DNA from: Breznakia pachnodae
GTDB lineage: Bacteria; Bacillota_I; Bacilli_A; Erysipelotrichales; Erysipelotrichaceae
Direction of reading: 5' to 3'
DNA length: 64,000 nucleotides
Assembly: GCF_030814225.1 (NCBI RefSeq)
Contig: NZ_JAUSUR010000006.1
Location: 62,001-126,000, forward strand
The notes under the pieces were generated by a model. It saw only the letters and a program-made list of their open reading frames with translations, did not search any database and had not been told where the DNA came from. Made by a program: the position numbers and the translations under genes. Positions within the stretch are counted from its first letter, which is position 1, and the number at the start of each line of letters is the position of its first letter. This document shows positions 16,293-24,819 of the stretch, in pieces.

Positions 16293-17669
16293 TTATTTAA
16301 CAACTACAAATGCACTGTCCTTATCCAATAAATATGGAGTTAAGTAAGCAGTAGCAATACTTGTTGGTAATACTTCTTCACTGATTGCAATTCCTAATTC
16401 ATGAATCATATAATTTCTTCTTGCTTCAAATCGTTTCCACATATCTGGATAATTATTTTGTATTTCTGTTCTTAACTTCTCATCTGCAAGAACAACCCCA
16501 CTTTCACAACTTACCCCACCATATCCTTTTACAGAAGGAATAATATCAATTTGAAATAACATTCCACTTGATATTTTCTCCATTGACTCCGGATACACAG
16601 GTGATGATAGCCATTCTTCATCGGCACATAAATGTCCAGGATTCAGACTCCATCCATATGTTGCTTTTGGTAATACGGATTCAATTTTGTCATACAGTTC
16701 TTTTCCATTCATTCCTATTCTAATCGTTTCTAACCATGTTACAACTGCATTAAAATAAGGCTTTGCAACTTTATCAAGATAGTCCTGTTCGCCTTCTGGT
16801 AACTGATTTCGACTCGCTACAGCATAACCTCCACGACTTTGAAGTCCACCTTTATAACCTGTTGTAATTGATATTTTATCACCTAGTTCAACTTTTTTAA
16901 GACTTGGATACATATTTGCTTTTACAAATCTTTCACCACTTGCCATAATCGTTACAACACTATGACGTTGTCCATATTGTTCTAGTTTTGATGCAATTTC
17001 CATTTCACTTTTTCCAACTTCAAAAGCATCTAATGTATCCAATATACAGTTTCCTGCTAGAGTTGCACCAAACTCATAGTGAGCAATTTCATTTGCATTG
17101 TTTGTGTTACGTGCTCCATTTTCTCCAATAAATAAATATGCACCATTTACAAAGTCAGCATTTGGACAAGTTTCTTTTAATGCTTCCATTACGAAATATG
17201 GAATATCAAATATTTTATTCTCATTTTCTACTGTATTTGTGAATTTCTTCCATCCAATAATTCCAATTTTCTTTGCCTGATTGATATTACATTGCGATAA
17301 AATCTGACTCACTGTTTTATCAGTATCCATTGGTTGATCGGGTAAAGAGAAATGTGGCATATGTACTGCTTTCACATCGATTCTAGCTTTTGATGCTTTA
17401 TTTAAATTTTCATTTCCTAATACCATATAAGCATCTCCACTTACATGTAATACAAGCATTGCTTCTTCAAATCTTGGTAAAAAGCCACATAAGTATTCAA
17501 AATTAGAACCATGTTCCAAATCAGCATATACAATAATTACATCAAGATTATCCTGCTTCATTCCTTTTAATATTTTTTCTTTTCGTTGTTGTATTGTTTC
17601 ATCACTCAGTAATACTGGTTGAATGTCCATTTCTTTTTTAGGACGTTGTACTTTTTTTAATTCAATCAT
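16293..17669 (-). CDS. M24 (creatinase/Xaa-Pro peptidase-like) protein, degenerate active site
   Basis: A 458-residue two-domain protein of the M24 pita-bread family: N-terminal creatinase-like domain (about 25-200) and C-terminal catalytic fold (about 210-430). Active M24 enzymes bind two metals through Asp, Asp, His, Glu, Glu. Here the first Asp region reads KISITTGYKGGLQSRGG with no acidic residue where the GD-x-x-x-xDxG and SDITR motifs should be; only LNPGHL and SCESGVVLADE resemble the later His and Glu motifs. It is therefore probably not a standard dinuclear peptidase. It sits 11 bp after an M81 gene and 17 bp before GH1, so it is a fixed part of this operon. Confidence 0.8.
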   Translation of the reverse strand: MIELKKVQRPKKEMDIQPVLLSDETIQQRKEKILKGMKQDNLDVIIVYADLEHGSNFEYLCGFLPRFEEAMLVLHVSGDAYMVLGNENLNKASKARIDVKAVHMPHFSLPDQPMDTDKTVSQILSQCNINQAKKIGIIGWKKFTNTVENENKIFDIPYFVMEALKETCPNADFVNGAYLFIGENGARNTNNANEIAHYEFGATLAGNCILDTLDAFEVGKSEMEIASKLEQYGQRHSVVTIMASGERFVKANMYPSLKKVELGDKISITTGYKGGLQSRGGYAVASRNQLPEGEQDYLDKVAKPYFNAVVTWLETIRIGMNGKELYDKIESVLPKATYGWSLNPGHLCADEEWLSSPVYPESMEKISSGMLFQIDIIPSVKGYGGVSCESGVVLADEKLRTEIQNNYPDMWKRFEARRNYMIHELGIAISEEVLPTSIATAYLTPYLLDKDSAFVVVK

Positions 17670-17680
17670 CTTTCCACCTC

Positions 17681-19129
17681 TTAAATATTATCGATTGGGA
17701 ACATTGGGCGCATAATCAGTTTAAAATCTAATGCTGATGTATCTTGAAGTGTTGCACCTTTAGTCAGTGACATAATGCAAAGTTTTCCAGCATCAAGTAA
17801 CTCTGGATGAATATATCCTTGCTTTACAACCAGAATATCATAATCATCTAGTGTGCAGCCACATGCTTCAATCTGATGGATTTCAACAAATGAATGATTG
17901 TTTTCAGTAACTACAATATCAATTGGGCAGTTAGTTACTGACACTCTAACCAATCCTCCATAATCTCCATCTTCTCCATACATGAAAGTTCCCTCTTGTC
18001 TTCCTTTCATTTTAACACAGACTTGTAAATCAATTGGTGTAGATAGTTCATCCAAATTCATTCCCAGATTAATATTCACGTTATCACCAATCTCGCTTCT
18101 CATTAACTGATTATAAGTTTTTGCATCATGAATCGATGCAACCAATACTTTTTTCTTAAGATCATTTACTTCTAACAACTGCTTTAAAACAAATGTGTTG
18201 GCTCCCATAGAACCTGAAGTTACATTATCACCTGAATCAGATATAACAACTGGTCTCCCATCAAATTCCAACGCCATCTGCAATGCTTCATCTGGTTGTT
18301 TGGTAATTCCTGTATAATGAAACTCATAACGTTTATCAAAGATAAATTTTGCTAATTCATCTGCTTTCTCATTTGCATACTCACGATATTTATCATCACT
18401 CGGAACCACTACAATTCCACAACCTGCAACTGCTGTATCATGACGAATATACCCAACATGCCAAGATGCACTTAATATACGCTCGTCCTCTTCCATTTCA
18501 TCCATAAACTTATTAAATGAACGCACAGGTTCATCAGCAGATACCGTCTGTTCTCCACCTAGTATCAAAGGTAATTTTCGATACACTGGTGTCATGCTTC
18601 TTCGATTACGAACTAGGTTAACTAATTCACGACAAACAAATTGTACTGTCTCTGGTATGTCCGTATGTGGTGCTTCACGAAACGAACGAATAATGTTTAC
18701 ATTCTCTACATATTCTTTACTAAGGTTCCCATGCGGATCACAAGAGACCCCTATTGGCATATATGGGCCAACAATCTTTCTTACTTCCTTTACCAGATGA
18801 TGTTCACCTGAACCACCTTCCAAATCTTCTATTTCGCTTGCACCATGTAAATGCAGATAAACTGCATCAATTTCATTACGATACTTCTTTAGTGCATCTA
18901 ATATTCTATTCTCAATATAAGCAAATGCTTTTCTTTTCATTACACCACTACATCCCACATCCGCACAGATGACAGGAATAAGTTCAATATCTTCATCATC
19001 AAATACATCACCTAACTGCATATGAGTAAGGGCATCATCACCATAAGAAATCGCTGCATTTTCTAAATCGCTCATCATTGGGACATTAGCATTTGCTTCT
19101 AAAACAAATTTTGAAACTAATATTTTCAT
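17681..19129 (-). CDS. M81 family metallopeptidase (MlrC-like), copy 1
   Basis: This 482-residue protein resembles MlrC, the zinc peptidase that opens linearised microcystin, and other M81 members. Visible motifs are LHLHGASEIED, the Asp-x-His site in VSCDPHGNL, FREAPHTD with a second His, and DSGDNVTSG in the C-terminal domain, all conserved in the family. It is about half identical to the next gene (480 residues) and lies 18 bp behind it, so the pair arose by tandem duplication. Two M81 copies downstream of a PTS permease and upstream of a phosphoglucosidase suggest hydrolysis of an amide in the imported glucoside; this is inference. Confidence 0.85.
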   Translation of the reverse strand: MKILVSKFVLEANANVPMMSDLENAAISYGDDALTHMQLGDVFDDEDIELIPVICADVGCSGVMKRKAFAYIENRILDALKKYRNEIDAVYLHLHGASEIEDLEGGSGEHHLVKEVRKIVGPYMPIGVSCDPHGNLSKEYVENVNIIRSFREAPHTDIPETVQFVCRELVNLVRNRRSMTPVYRKLPLILGGEQTVSADEPVRSFNKFMDEMEEDERILSASWHVGYIRHDTAVAGCGIVVVPSDDKYREYANEKADELAKFIFDKRYEFHYTGITKQPDEALQMALEFDGRPVVISDSGDNVTSGSMGANTFVLKQLLEVNDLKKKVLVASIHDAKTYNQLMRSEIGDNVNINLGMNLDELSTPIDLQVCVKMKGRQEGTFMYGEDGDYGGLVRVSVTNCPIDIVVTENNHSFVEIHQIEACGCTLDDYDILVVKQGYIHPELLDAGKLCIMSLTKGATLQDTSALDFKLIMRPMFPIDNI

Positions 19130-19147
19130 GCTATCTCCTTCCTGTCA

Positions 19148-20590
19148 TTATATTTTATCGATTGGATACATTGGTCGTTTAATTCGTTTAAATTTAATTG
19201 ATGCAGTATCTTGTGGAGTAGCACCATCAGTTAATGCCATTACACTTTCTTTTGCTATTGCTTTTAATTCAGGGAATATATATCCCTGTTTCACAACCAC
19301 AATATCGTAATCATTCAAATCGATTCCAATCTTATCAAACTGATTGATTTCACATAAAGCCCAATTTGAGTTCGCTATCACCACATCAATAGTTGTTCCT
19401 ACAATATTCACTACAACACATTGACCAAAAATTGACTGCGGATCATGCATCATAAAACCATACAAATCACCTTTACTTTTAATTCTTACAGTTACTTCAA
19501 TTGCTTTACTTAACTCATCATAACCAACACCAATAGCTGTAGTTACTTCGCTACCTACTGGCTTCAACTCTAGTTCTCCGTATGTCTTATCATCATTAAT
19601 GGATGCAAATAACACACTTTTATCTGAGCCTTTATGTTTTAAAACTTCACTTAACAAATACGTATTCCAACCAGTTGCACCAGAAGTTACATTATCACCT
19701 GAGTCGGTTATAAAGAACGGTTTTTCATTAAACTCATAAGCATAGTTTAATGCTTCTAATGGTTTCATCGTTGTTCCTGTATAATGAAACTCATGACGCT
19801 TATTCCAAACATAATCATACAGTTCATCAAGTTTCTTAGTTGCATACTCTACATATTTATCATCTGTTGGTACAACTACAACACCACATCCTGCAACATC
19901 ACAATCATGTCTTAAATATCCAACATGCCATGATGCACTCATAATTCTTTCATCTTTCTCTATTTCATTCAGATACTGATTAATTGAATACACTGGTTCA
20001 TCTGCAGATACACTTTGTTCTCCACCCAGTATCAGTGGTAGTTTCCTATAAAGTGAATGTACGGGTCTTCGATTTTTTAAAATATCACATAACATCTGTG
20101 CCACAATATTCATTGTTTCATCAGCATCAATATGTGGTGATTCACGATAACTTCGAATTACCTGCGTTGAGCGCACATACGTTTCTTCAAGATTTCCATG
20201 AGGATCACACACTACTGCAATTGGCATATAAGGGCCTACCAATTTACGAACTTCTTTTAGTATATGATGATCACCAGATCCAATCTCTTCCACTTCACTC
20301 GCACCATGTAGCATCAAGAAAATACCATCAATCTCATGGATATGTTTCTTTATTTCTTTTATTAAATAGGACTCGATATAGTTAAAACTTTTTTTATCAA
20401 CTACACCAGAAGCTCCTGCATTCGCATATATAGAAGGAATCAATTCGATTTCATTATGATTGAAGGTTTCCTTTATTCTCATTTTCTTTATACATTCATC
20501 ACCAAAGCTAATATCATAATCTTTGATTTCACATAAATTTGGTATATTTGCATTTGATTCAGTGACAAATTCTCCAACTAAAACTTTCAT
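19148..20590 (-). CDS. M81 family metallopeptidase (MlrC-like), copy 2
   Basis: This 480-residue paralogue of the following gene has the same motifs: MLHGASEVEE, VVCDPHGNL, SYRESPHID and TDSGDNVTSGATG. The N-terminal MKVLVGEFVTESN mirrors MKILVSKFVLEAN of copy 1. It is the first gene after the permease, from which it is separated by a perfect palindrome (20624-20654). Divergence between the copies is spread over the length, with catalytic motifs kept in both, so both are probably active, perhaps as a heteromer or with distinct specificities. Confidence 0.85.
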   Translation of the reverse strand: MKVLVGEFVTESNANIPNLCEIKDYDISFGDECIKKMRIKETFNHNEIELIPSIYANAGASGVVDKKSFNYIESYLIKEIKKHIHEIDGIFLMLHGASEVEEIGSGDHHILKEVRKLVGPYMPIAVVCDPHGNLEETYVRSTQVIRSYRESPHIDADETMNIVAQMLCDILKNRRPVHSLYRKLPLILGGEQSVSADEPVYSINQYLNEIEKDERIMSASWHVGYLRHDCDVAGCGVVVVPTDDKYVEYATKKLDELYDYVWNKRHEFHYTGTTMKPLEALNYAYEFNEKPFFITDSGDNVTSGATGWNTYLLSEVLKHKGSDKSVLFASINDDKTYGELELKPVGSEVTTAIGVGYDELSKAIEVTVRIKSKGDLYGFMMHDPQSIFGQCVVVNIVGTTIDVVIANSNWALCEINQFDKIGIDLNDYDIVVVKQGYIFPELKAIAKESVMALTDGATPQDTASIKFKRIKRPMYPIDKI

Positions 20591-20623
20591 ATTTTTTGTC
20601 CTCTCTGTCTATTTAACAAACAA

Positions 20624-20654
20624 GTAGAGACTCCTTTTATAAAGGAGTCTCTAC
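20624..20654 (-). repeat. Intercistronic perfect hairpin
   Basis: Palindrome with arms GTAGAGACTCCTTT and AAAGGAGTCTCTAC and a three-base centre, between the permease stop and the M81 copy 2 start. On the minus strand it is followed by CTTGTTTGTT, a poor T run, so it more likely stabilises the upstream permease mRNA or partially attenuates than fully terminates. Confidence 0.65.
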
Positions 20655-20658
20655 AACA

Positions 20659-22092
20659 TTAACTAGCTGTAACTGTGTCTCCTACTACTTCAGTTTCTTC
20701 ATCACTAACATCAACTTTTTCTGTTCTCTTTAAAATTACAGTTGTCGCAATAAAAGATACTACAATAGATATCGCACAAACGACCCAGAACAAGATAAAG
20801 TTACCCATACTTCCATCTTCAGGAAGGAAGAATAATGCAGTCAACAGACCTGGACAACCTCCAACTACATAGTTCTGAAGTCCAAAAATTCCAGCTACTA
20901 ATCCACCAGTGACTGCACCCATGGCAACACCGATTAGACATTTCGGACGCATAATCAAAGAACCATAAAATGCTGGTTCTGTAACACCACAAAGAGCAGT
21001 AACACCAAACGATGAAATCAGACCCTTTTGTTTCTTATTTTTAATATGTAAAGCAACTGCAAGTGCTGCAGCACCAATACATAAGTTTGATACCAGACCT
21101 GTAACCATAACCCAGTTATCAGCACCTGTTGTTGCAATTGATTCGATCATTATAACCGTAACGGCTTTATCAAGACCAAGCATAACCATGTATGGATAAA
21201 GCGCTGCAATTACAGGTACTGCTAACCAACCAGCAAAGCCCATAAACGCTTCCATAGAGTTTCCTACTGCACCACTAAGTTCAGTACCAATTGGTCCTAA
21301 GATAATTAATGTTACAGGAACTACAATTGCCATAGTTAATAATGGCTTTAAGAAAAAGACAAACATTTCTGGAATAATTTTGGCAAGTAATTTATTTACG
21401 AAGTACATGAAAACCACACCAAATACAATTGGCATTACACTACTTTCATAACCTACTGCTGGTACAGCGATACCAAAGAAATCTAATCCCTCAACACCAC
21501 TAATTGAACCACTGACAAGTACAGCCCCTAAGAAGGCACCCATGATTGGTTCCATTTTCAACTTGCTTGCTAATGTATATCCAATCCATACAGGCAGCAT
21601 CGAGAATCCTGCACTGAAAATTGCTAACATGATTTGTGCAGTTCCTGATTCTACCCCAACTCCCATATAGTTTACTAATAGATTCTTAATCGCTAAGATT
21701 AATCCACCAGTAATTAATGCAGGGATGATAGGCATGAACACACCTGTAGCAAAGTTACCAAATACATTTATATAATATGAAAAATTCTTTACCTCTGGTT
21801 CTTCATTATCATCCTTAGATGCATTATTTGCATGTTCTGACGGATTGTAACCAGATACTTCCAAGAAGTCAGTATAGGCTTCTTGGACAGTTGGTCCAAT
21901 GATTAGTTGAACTTGTCCACCTTTTTCAACTACCCCCATAACTCCTTCAGCTTTTTTAATAGCTTCTAAATCTACTTTCGTTTTTTTATAGAAGTGAATT
22001 CTTAGGCGTGTGGCACATCTTTCTACGAATTTAATATTATCTAAACCACCAACACCTGCTAACACTTCTTTTGACATTTCTACATATTTCAT
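20659..22092 (-). CDS. PTS system EIIBC component, beta-glucoside/sucrose family
   Basis: A 477-residue fused permease. The EIIB domain (about 1-85) has the phosphorylated Cys in FVERCATRLRIHF. The EIIC domain (about 110-455) has ten or so membrane segments and the ALCGVTEPAFYG loop of glucose-superfamily permeases. There is no EIIA domain at the C-terminus; EIIA is a separate gene at 23212-23658. It has its own promoter and a LicT-type antiterminator site in its leader. It should import and phosphorylate a beta-glucoside, and it heads the transcript leading to M81, M24 and GH1. Confidence 0.93.
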   Translation of the reverse strand: MKYVEMSKEVLAGVGGLDNIKFVERCATRLRIHFYKKTKVDLEAIKKAEGVMGVVEKGGQVQLIIGPTVQEAYTDFLEVSGYNPSEHANNASKDDNEEPEVKNFSYYINVFGNFATGVFMPIIPALITGGLILAIKNLLVNYMGVGVESGTAQIMLAIFSAGFSMLPVWIGYTLASKLKMEPIMGAFLGAVLVSGSISGVEGLDFFGIAVPAVGYESSVMPIVFGVVFMYFVNKLLAKIIPEMFVFFLKPLLTMAIVVPVTLIILGPIGTELSGAVGNSMEAFMGFAGWLAVPVIAALYPYMVMLGLDKAVTVIMIESIATTGADNWVMVTGLVSNLCIGAAALAVALHIKNKKQKGLISSFGVTALCGVTEPAFYGSLIMRPKCLIGVAMGAVTGGLVAGIFGLQNYVVGGCPGLLTALFFLPEDGSMGNFILFWVVCAISIVVSFIATTVILKRTEKVDVSDEETEVVGDTVTAS

Positions 22093-22131
22093 TTTTATTT
22101 CCTCCTCAATAATTAATCAAAAACTATTAAG

Positions 22132-22160
22132 AGGTTTGGCCAGCCTCACTGTAACCATCC
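22132..22160 (-). promoter_or_regulatory. RAT antiterminator site in the EIIBC leader
   Basis: The minus strand reads GGATGGTTACAGTG, AGGCTGG, CCAAACCT, close to the ribonucleic antiterminator consensus GGATTGTTACTG...GCAGGCAAAACCT bound by LicT/SacT proteins. It lies 40-70 bases before the EIIBC start; the adjacent licT-like gene supplies the binder. A classical overlapping terminator is not obvious. Confidence 0.65.
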
Positions 22161-22184
22161 AATATGTTTTGTTCCATACCTAGT

Positions 22185-22207
22185 GTAATGGTCTGGATAG
22201 CCATTAC
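22185..22207 (-). promoter_or_regulatory. Second leader hairpin upstream of EIIBC
   Basis: Perfect stem GTAATGG/CCATTAC with a nine-base loop, just 5' of the RAT on the same leader, preceded by GGGTT. It may be a second protein-binding hairpin or a transcription pause. Confidence 0.45.
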
Positions 22208-22242
22208 AACCCTTTCTACTAATTTTTCATTTCATTGAACAA

Positions 22243-22270
22243 TTTATATACTGTTTTTCGCTTGTTTCAA
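22243..22270 (-). promoter_or_regulatory. Vegetative promoter of the EIIBC operon
   Basis: Minus strand TTGAAA (22265-22270), 16 bases, TATAAA (22243-22248). It is placed so that the leader includes the hairpin at 22185 and the RAT at 22132. Confidence 0.5.
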
Positions 22271-22357
22271 TGTATAATAACGTACCCTATTAAACATATA
22301 TTAGTATTTGATAAATTAGTAAAACAAATATTAATAAAATACGTTTATTATCTATAT

Positions 22358-23191
22358 CTACTGATCTGTTAGTCTTCCTAAATGGAACAACAAATACATT
22401 TTTTCATCATCACTAGTTACATAACCATAATTCTTTTCAACATACTCAACAATTTCATTTACACAATCCATCTGTTTTGGAAGTTGATCTTTCGTTGCTT
22501 CAAGCAGAGTATAATTCAGTGCACTATTTTGTTCAAAGTGTTCTTGATTAATTACTCTTTGAACAAAAAATCGACAATGTGTCATGAAACGATCATAGTT
22601 ATAATTATTCTCAATATCAATATTGAATCGATTTTTAACAATACTCGTTATCTTTTCCAAAATTGAAGTAATTGTATACATCTCCATCATATTATCTTCA
22701 AACTGAGAATTAACAATATGAAGAGTAATAAAATTTGCTTCATCATCACTAAGCGGAATTTTAAAGTAATCTCTTAACATATCTACTGCATGTAATGCTA
22801 ATTTAAACTCCTCTTTATATAACGTTTTAACATTCAACAATAAAGTCATATCAAAATCAATTCCCATTTTAATTCTTTCAATTGAATTTACAATATGGTC
22901 CGTCAGTGTGATATAAATACTATCATTGATTTTCTTATCACTATTTGCTTTTATATATGCAATAATCTCTTCTGAAATAATTACATAGTCAAGTGGAATA
23001 TCCTGAATTAGTTCTCCAAATCGAGGACTAGTATCTTTTTTTAATTCAAACCTTTTCTCTACCTTACTCCTATCTATCACATCACCCTTTTTCAATCCAT
23101 AGGCAACCCCTTTTCCAGCAAGAATAACTTCATTATCATTCTCGTCAACCGCCATAACAATATTATTGTTATAAACCTTCTTTGTAAACAT
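22358..23191 (-). CDS. LicT/BglG-type transcription antiterminator
   Basis: This 277-residue RNA-binding regulator has a CAT RNA-binding domain (about 1-56; NNNIVMAVDENDNEVILAGKG and FGLKKGD-like region), then PRD1 (about 65-170) and PRD2 (about 175-277), each with regulatory histidines (LTDHIVNSIER, FITLHIVNS; LLFHLGRLT). The unphosphorylated or HPr-phosphorylated form stabilises the RAT hairpin and prevents termination; phosphorylation by the PTS permease inactivates it when no substrate is present. It follows EIIA by 20 bp. Two RAT-like sites are in reach, one in its own leader and one before EIIBC. Confidence 0.92.
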   Translation of the reverse strand: MFTKKVYNNNIVMAVDENDNEVILAGKGVAYGLKKGDVIDRSKVEKRFELKKDTSPRFGELIQDIPLDYVIISEEIIAYIKANSDKKINDSIYITLTDHIVNSIERIKMGIDFDMTLLLNVKTLYKEEFKLALHAVDMLRDYFKIPLSDDEANFITLHIVNSQFEDNMMEMYTITSILEKITSIVKNRFNIDIENNYNYDRFMTHCRFFVQRVINQEHFEQNSALNYTLLEATKDQLPKQMDCVNEIVEYVEKNYGYVTSDDEKMYLLFHLGRLTDQ

Positions 23192-23211
23192 ACTTGGCTA
23201 CCTCCTTAAAA

Positions 23212-23658
23212 TTACTCAATATTTAATATTGGATCTCCTACTTTAACTTCAACATCTTCAGTATCATTTATTAACTTCACCTTCTTATTTAAGATAATGA
23301 TTGGCACAACCTTTTCTAACCCTTTGGTTAAAATCATTGCCCAATTGATATTTGTAAGTAGATCTCCTTTTTTCACTTTGTCACCCACATGCACTTTCGT
23401 ACTAAATGGTTTTCCTTCCAGATTCATTGTATCGATACCAATATGAATCAGTACCTCTGTATCACATTCTGTTTTTATAGCAATTGCATGTTGCGTCTCA
23501 TAAATAAGTGTTACTTCACCATCAATTGGTGAAACAAAATCATCCTCACTTGGTACAACCGCAATTCCATCACCTAACATTTTCTGCGCGAACATCTCAT
23601 CGTTCACCTTTTCAAGTTTAATAACATTTCCATTTACTGGACTACATAAAGTTTCCAT
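23212..23658 (-). CDS. PTS system EIIA component, glucose family
   Basis: A 148-residue stand-alone EIIA of the glucose/Crr type. The active His is in EVLIHIGIDTMNL and the supporting His in TQHAIAIKT; GDKVKKGDLL is also characteristic. It provides the phosphoryl donor missing from the EIIBC permease. It is the first gene of the EIIA-licT transcript, which starts at a good TTGACA/TATCCT promoter and passes a terminator with an overlapping RAT. Confidence 0.92.
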   Translation of the reverse strand: METLCSPVNGNVIKLEKVNDEMFAQKMLGDGIAVVPSEDDFVSPIDGEVTLIYETQHAIAIKTECDTEVLIHIGIDTMNLEGKPFSTKVHVGDKVKKGDLLTNINWAMILTKGLEKVVPIIILNKKVKLINDTEDVEVKVGDPILNIE

Positions 23659-23697
23659 TCTTTACCTCCTTCAAATTCTATATTGCTTTTTTACGAC

Positions 23698-23756
23698 AAA
23701 AAAAGCAAACACCATCAAACCAATTTAAAAATTGGATGATAGGCCTTGCTTTTTAT
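23698..23756 (-). terminator. Leader terminator of the EIIA-licT operon
   Basis: A long minus-strand hairpin: AAAGCAA and TCATCCAAT on the 5' side pair with ATTGG, GATGG and TTTGCTT, followed by seven T. It precedes the EIIA start by 40 bases and overlaps the 3' arm of the RAT-like site, as expected for antitermination control. Confidence 0.75.
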
Positions 23757-23779
23757 TACTGGATAAAAATCACAACCCT
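23741..23779 (-). promoter_or_regulatory. RAT-like antiterminator in the EIIA-licT leader
   Basis: The minus strand has AGGGTTGTGA at the 5' end and AGCAAGGCCT at the 3' end of a hairpin with an AT-rich apical stem. It resembles RAT elements (AGGATTGT ... GCAAAACCT) and overlaps the terminator base. It implies autoregulation of the antiterminator. Confidence 0.55.
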
Positions 23780-23799
23780 AACAATCTATCTTTAATTTT

Positions 23800-23828
23800 A
23801 GGATACCTTAGAGTGTAAGCGTTGTCAA
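23800..23828 (-). promoter_or_regulatory. Vegetative promoter of the EIIA-licT operon
   Basis: Minus-strand TTGACA (23823-23828), 17 bases, TATCCT (23800-23805). The spacer contains AACGCTTACA, which resembles the 3' part of a catabolite-responsive element and may allow CcpA control. Confidence 0.7.
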
Positions 23829-23838
23829 TATCTTTTTT

Positions 23839-24258
23839 TTACAATTCTTTTATCAGAAATATTTCCAGCGGTTGTTTCACTTGTGGCAAATCCATCACAA
23901 GACATCCATTGTCTTTATAACCTAATTTACGATAAAAATGTTGTGCTTCTTCATCTGCTTGGGTAGAAGTCATAACAACTCCATAACCCAAATTACGCAT
24001 CTCATTTTCCCAAAACAACATTGCCTCTTTACCAAAACCTTTACCTTGATATGACTCATCTAAATGAATCATTGTAAGAAATGGAAGATTATCCCAAAAT
24101 AAATTATATCGCATAATTCCAATAGGTTTATGATCATCATAAATGATGTATGCTCTATTCTCATTCACTTTTAAATAATATTCTTTTTCAGACATATGAG
24201 CATCTAAAGTAAACCAAAAATTAGTATCTTCTTTTGTAGCATATTTTATTGAAATCAT
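23839..24258 (-). CDS. GNAT family N-acetyltransferase
   Basis: A 139-residue acetyl-CoA-dependent acetyltransferase. The acetyl-CoA loop is in LDESYQGKGFGKEAM (motif Q-x-x-G-x-G), preceded by the beta-4 strand LTMIHLD and followed by FYRKLGYKDNG near the C-terminus. The substrate is unknown. It is a single gene with an AAAGGA ribosome site. Confidence 0.88.
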   Translation of the reverse strand: MISIKYATKEDTNFWFTLDAHMSEKEYYLKVNENRAYIIYDDHKPIGIMRYNLFWDNLPFLTMIHLDESYQGKGFGKEAMLFWENEMRNLGYGVVMTSTQADEEAQHFYRKLGYKDNGCLVMDLPQVKQPLEIFLIKEL

Positions 24259-24314
24259 AATTTTGTCCTTTCGTTCATTACATATTCTTAATAGTATTTC
24301 ATATTTAATAATTG

Positions 24315-24704
24315 TTATTGATTACCTTCTACAACAATAATATCAGCCCACTGCATTTGTTGTTCAATCCATTGCACAAATGTATTAAAAAATAATAATT
24401 CATCTTCATTTTCAATAGATAACATATCGTTTTTAATGAGTTTAATAATATCTTTCCAATCATCTATACCTATCCAGTTATCCCAACAGACGTCAAAAGA
24501 AGATTGTTCTTCTCCATTTGTTGGATCAAGTAAGGGAAAAACATTATTAAAGTATGGTAGCAGTTTATTGTAATCCGATAAGTATATACGAAGATAGTTT
24601 TCAGGATGCCATTCTTCCCAACGAATATCTTTGCCAGTATTTTTACAAGGTAAAAAATCTAAACGTATTTTTTCTTTTGGTGTACTATTCCATAATAAAT
24701 CCAT
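24315..24704 (-). CDS. Hypothetical protein of 129 residues
   Basis: Acidic, Trp-rich soluble protein (FDVCWDNWIGIDDWKDI, FVQWIEQQMQWADIIVVEG). No signal peptide and no family I recognise. The composition is like small bacterial immunity or substrate-binding proteins but nothing diagnostic is visible. The start has a GAGG site. Confidence 0.6.
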   Translation of the reverse strand: MDLLWNSTPKEKIRLDFLPCKNTGKDIRWEEWHPENYLRIYLSDYNKLLPYFNNVFPLLDPTNGEEQSSFDVCWDNWIGIDDWKDIIKLIKNDMLSIENEDELLFFNTFVQWIEQQMQWADIIVVEGNQ

Positions 24705-24770
24705 AATAACCTCACTATATATACTATATCATGATACACAATAAATTATTTGTTCTCTTCCATTTTAAAA

Positions 24771-24800
24771 ATGAGTATTTCAAATAATTGAAATACTCAT
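24771..24800 (-). terminator. Terminator after the VOC gene
   Basis: Stem ATGAGTATTTCA/TTGAAATACTCAT followed on the minus strand by TTTTTAAAA. It lies directly downstream of the stop at 24820. Confidence 0.8.
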
Positions 24801-24819
24801 AATTGTCCTATAAAACTAT

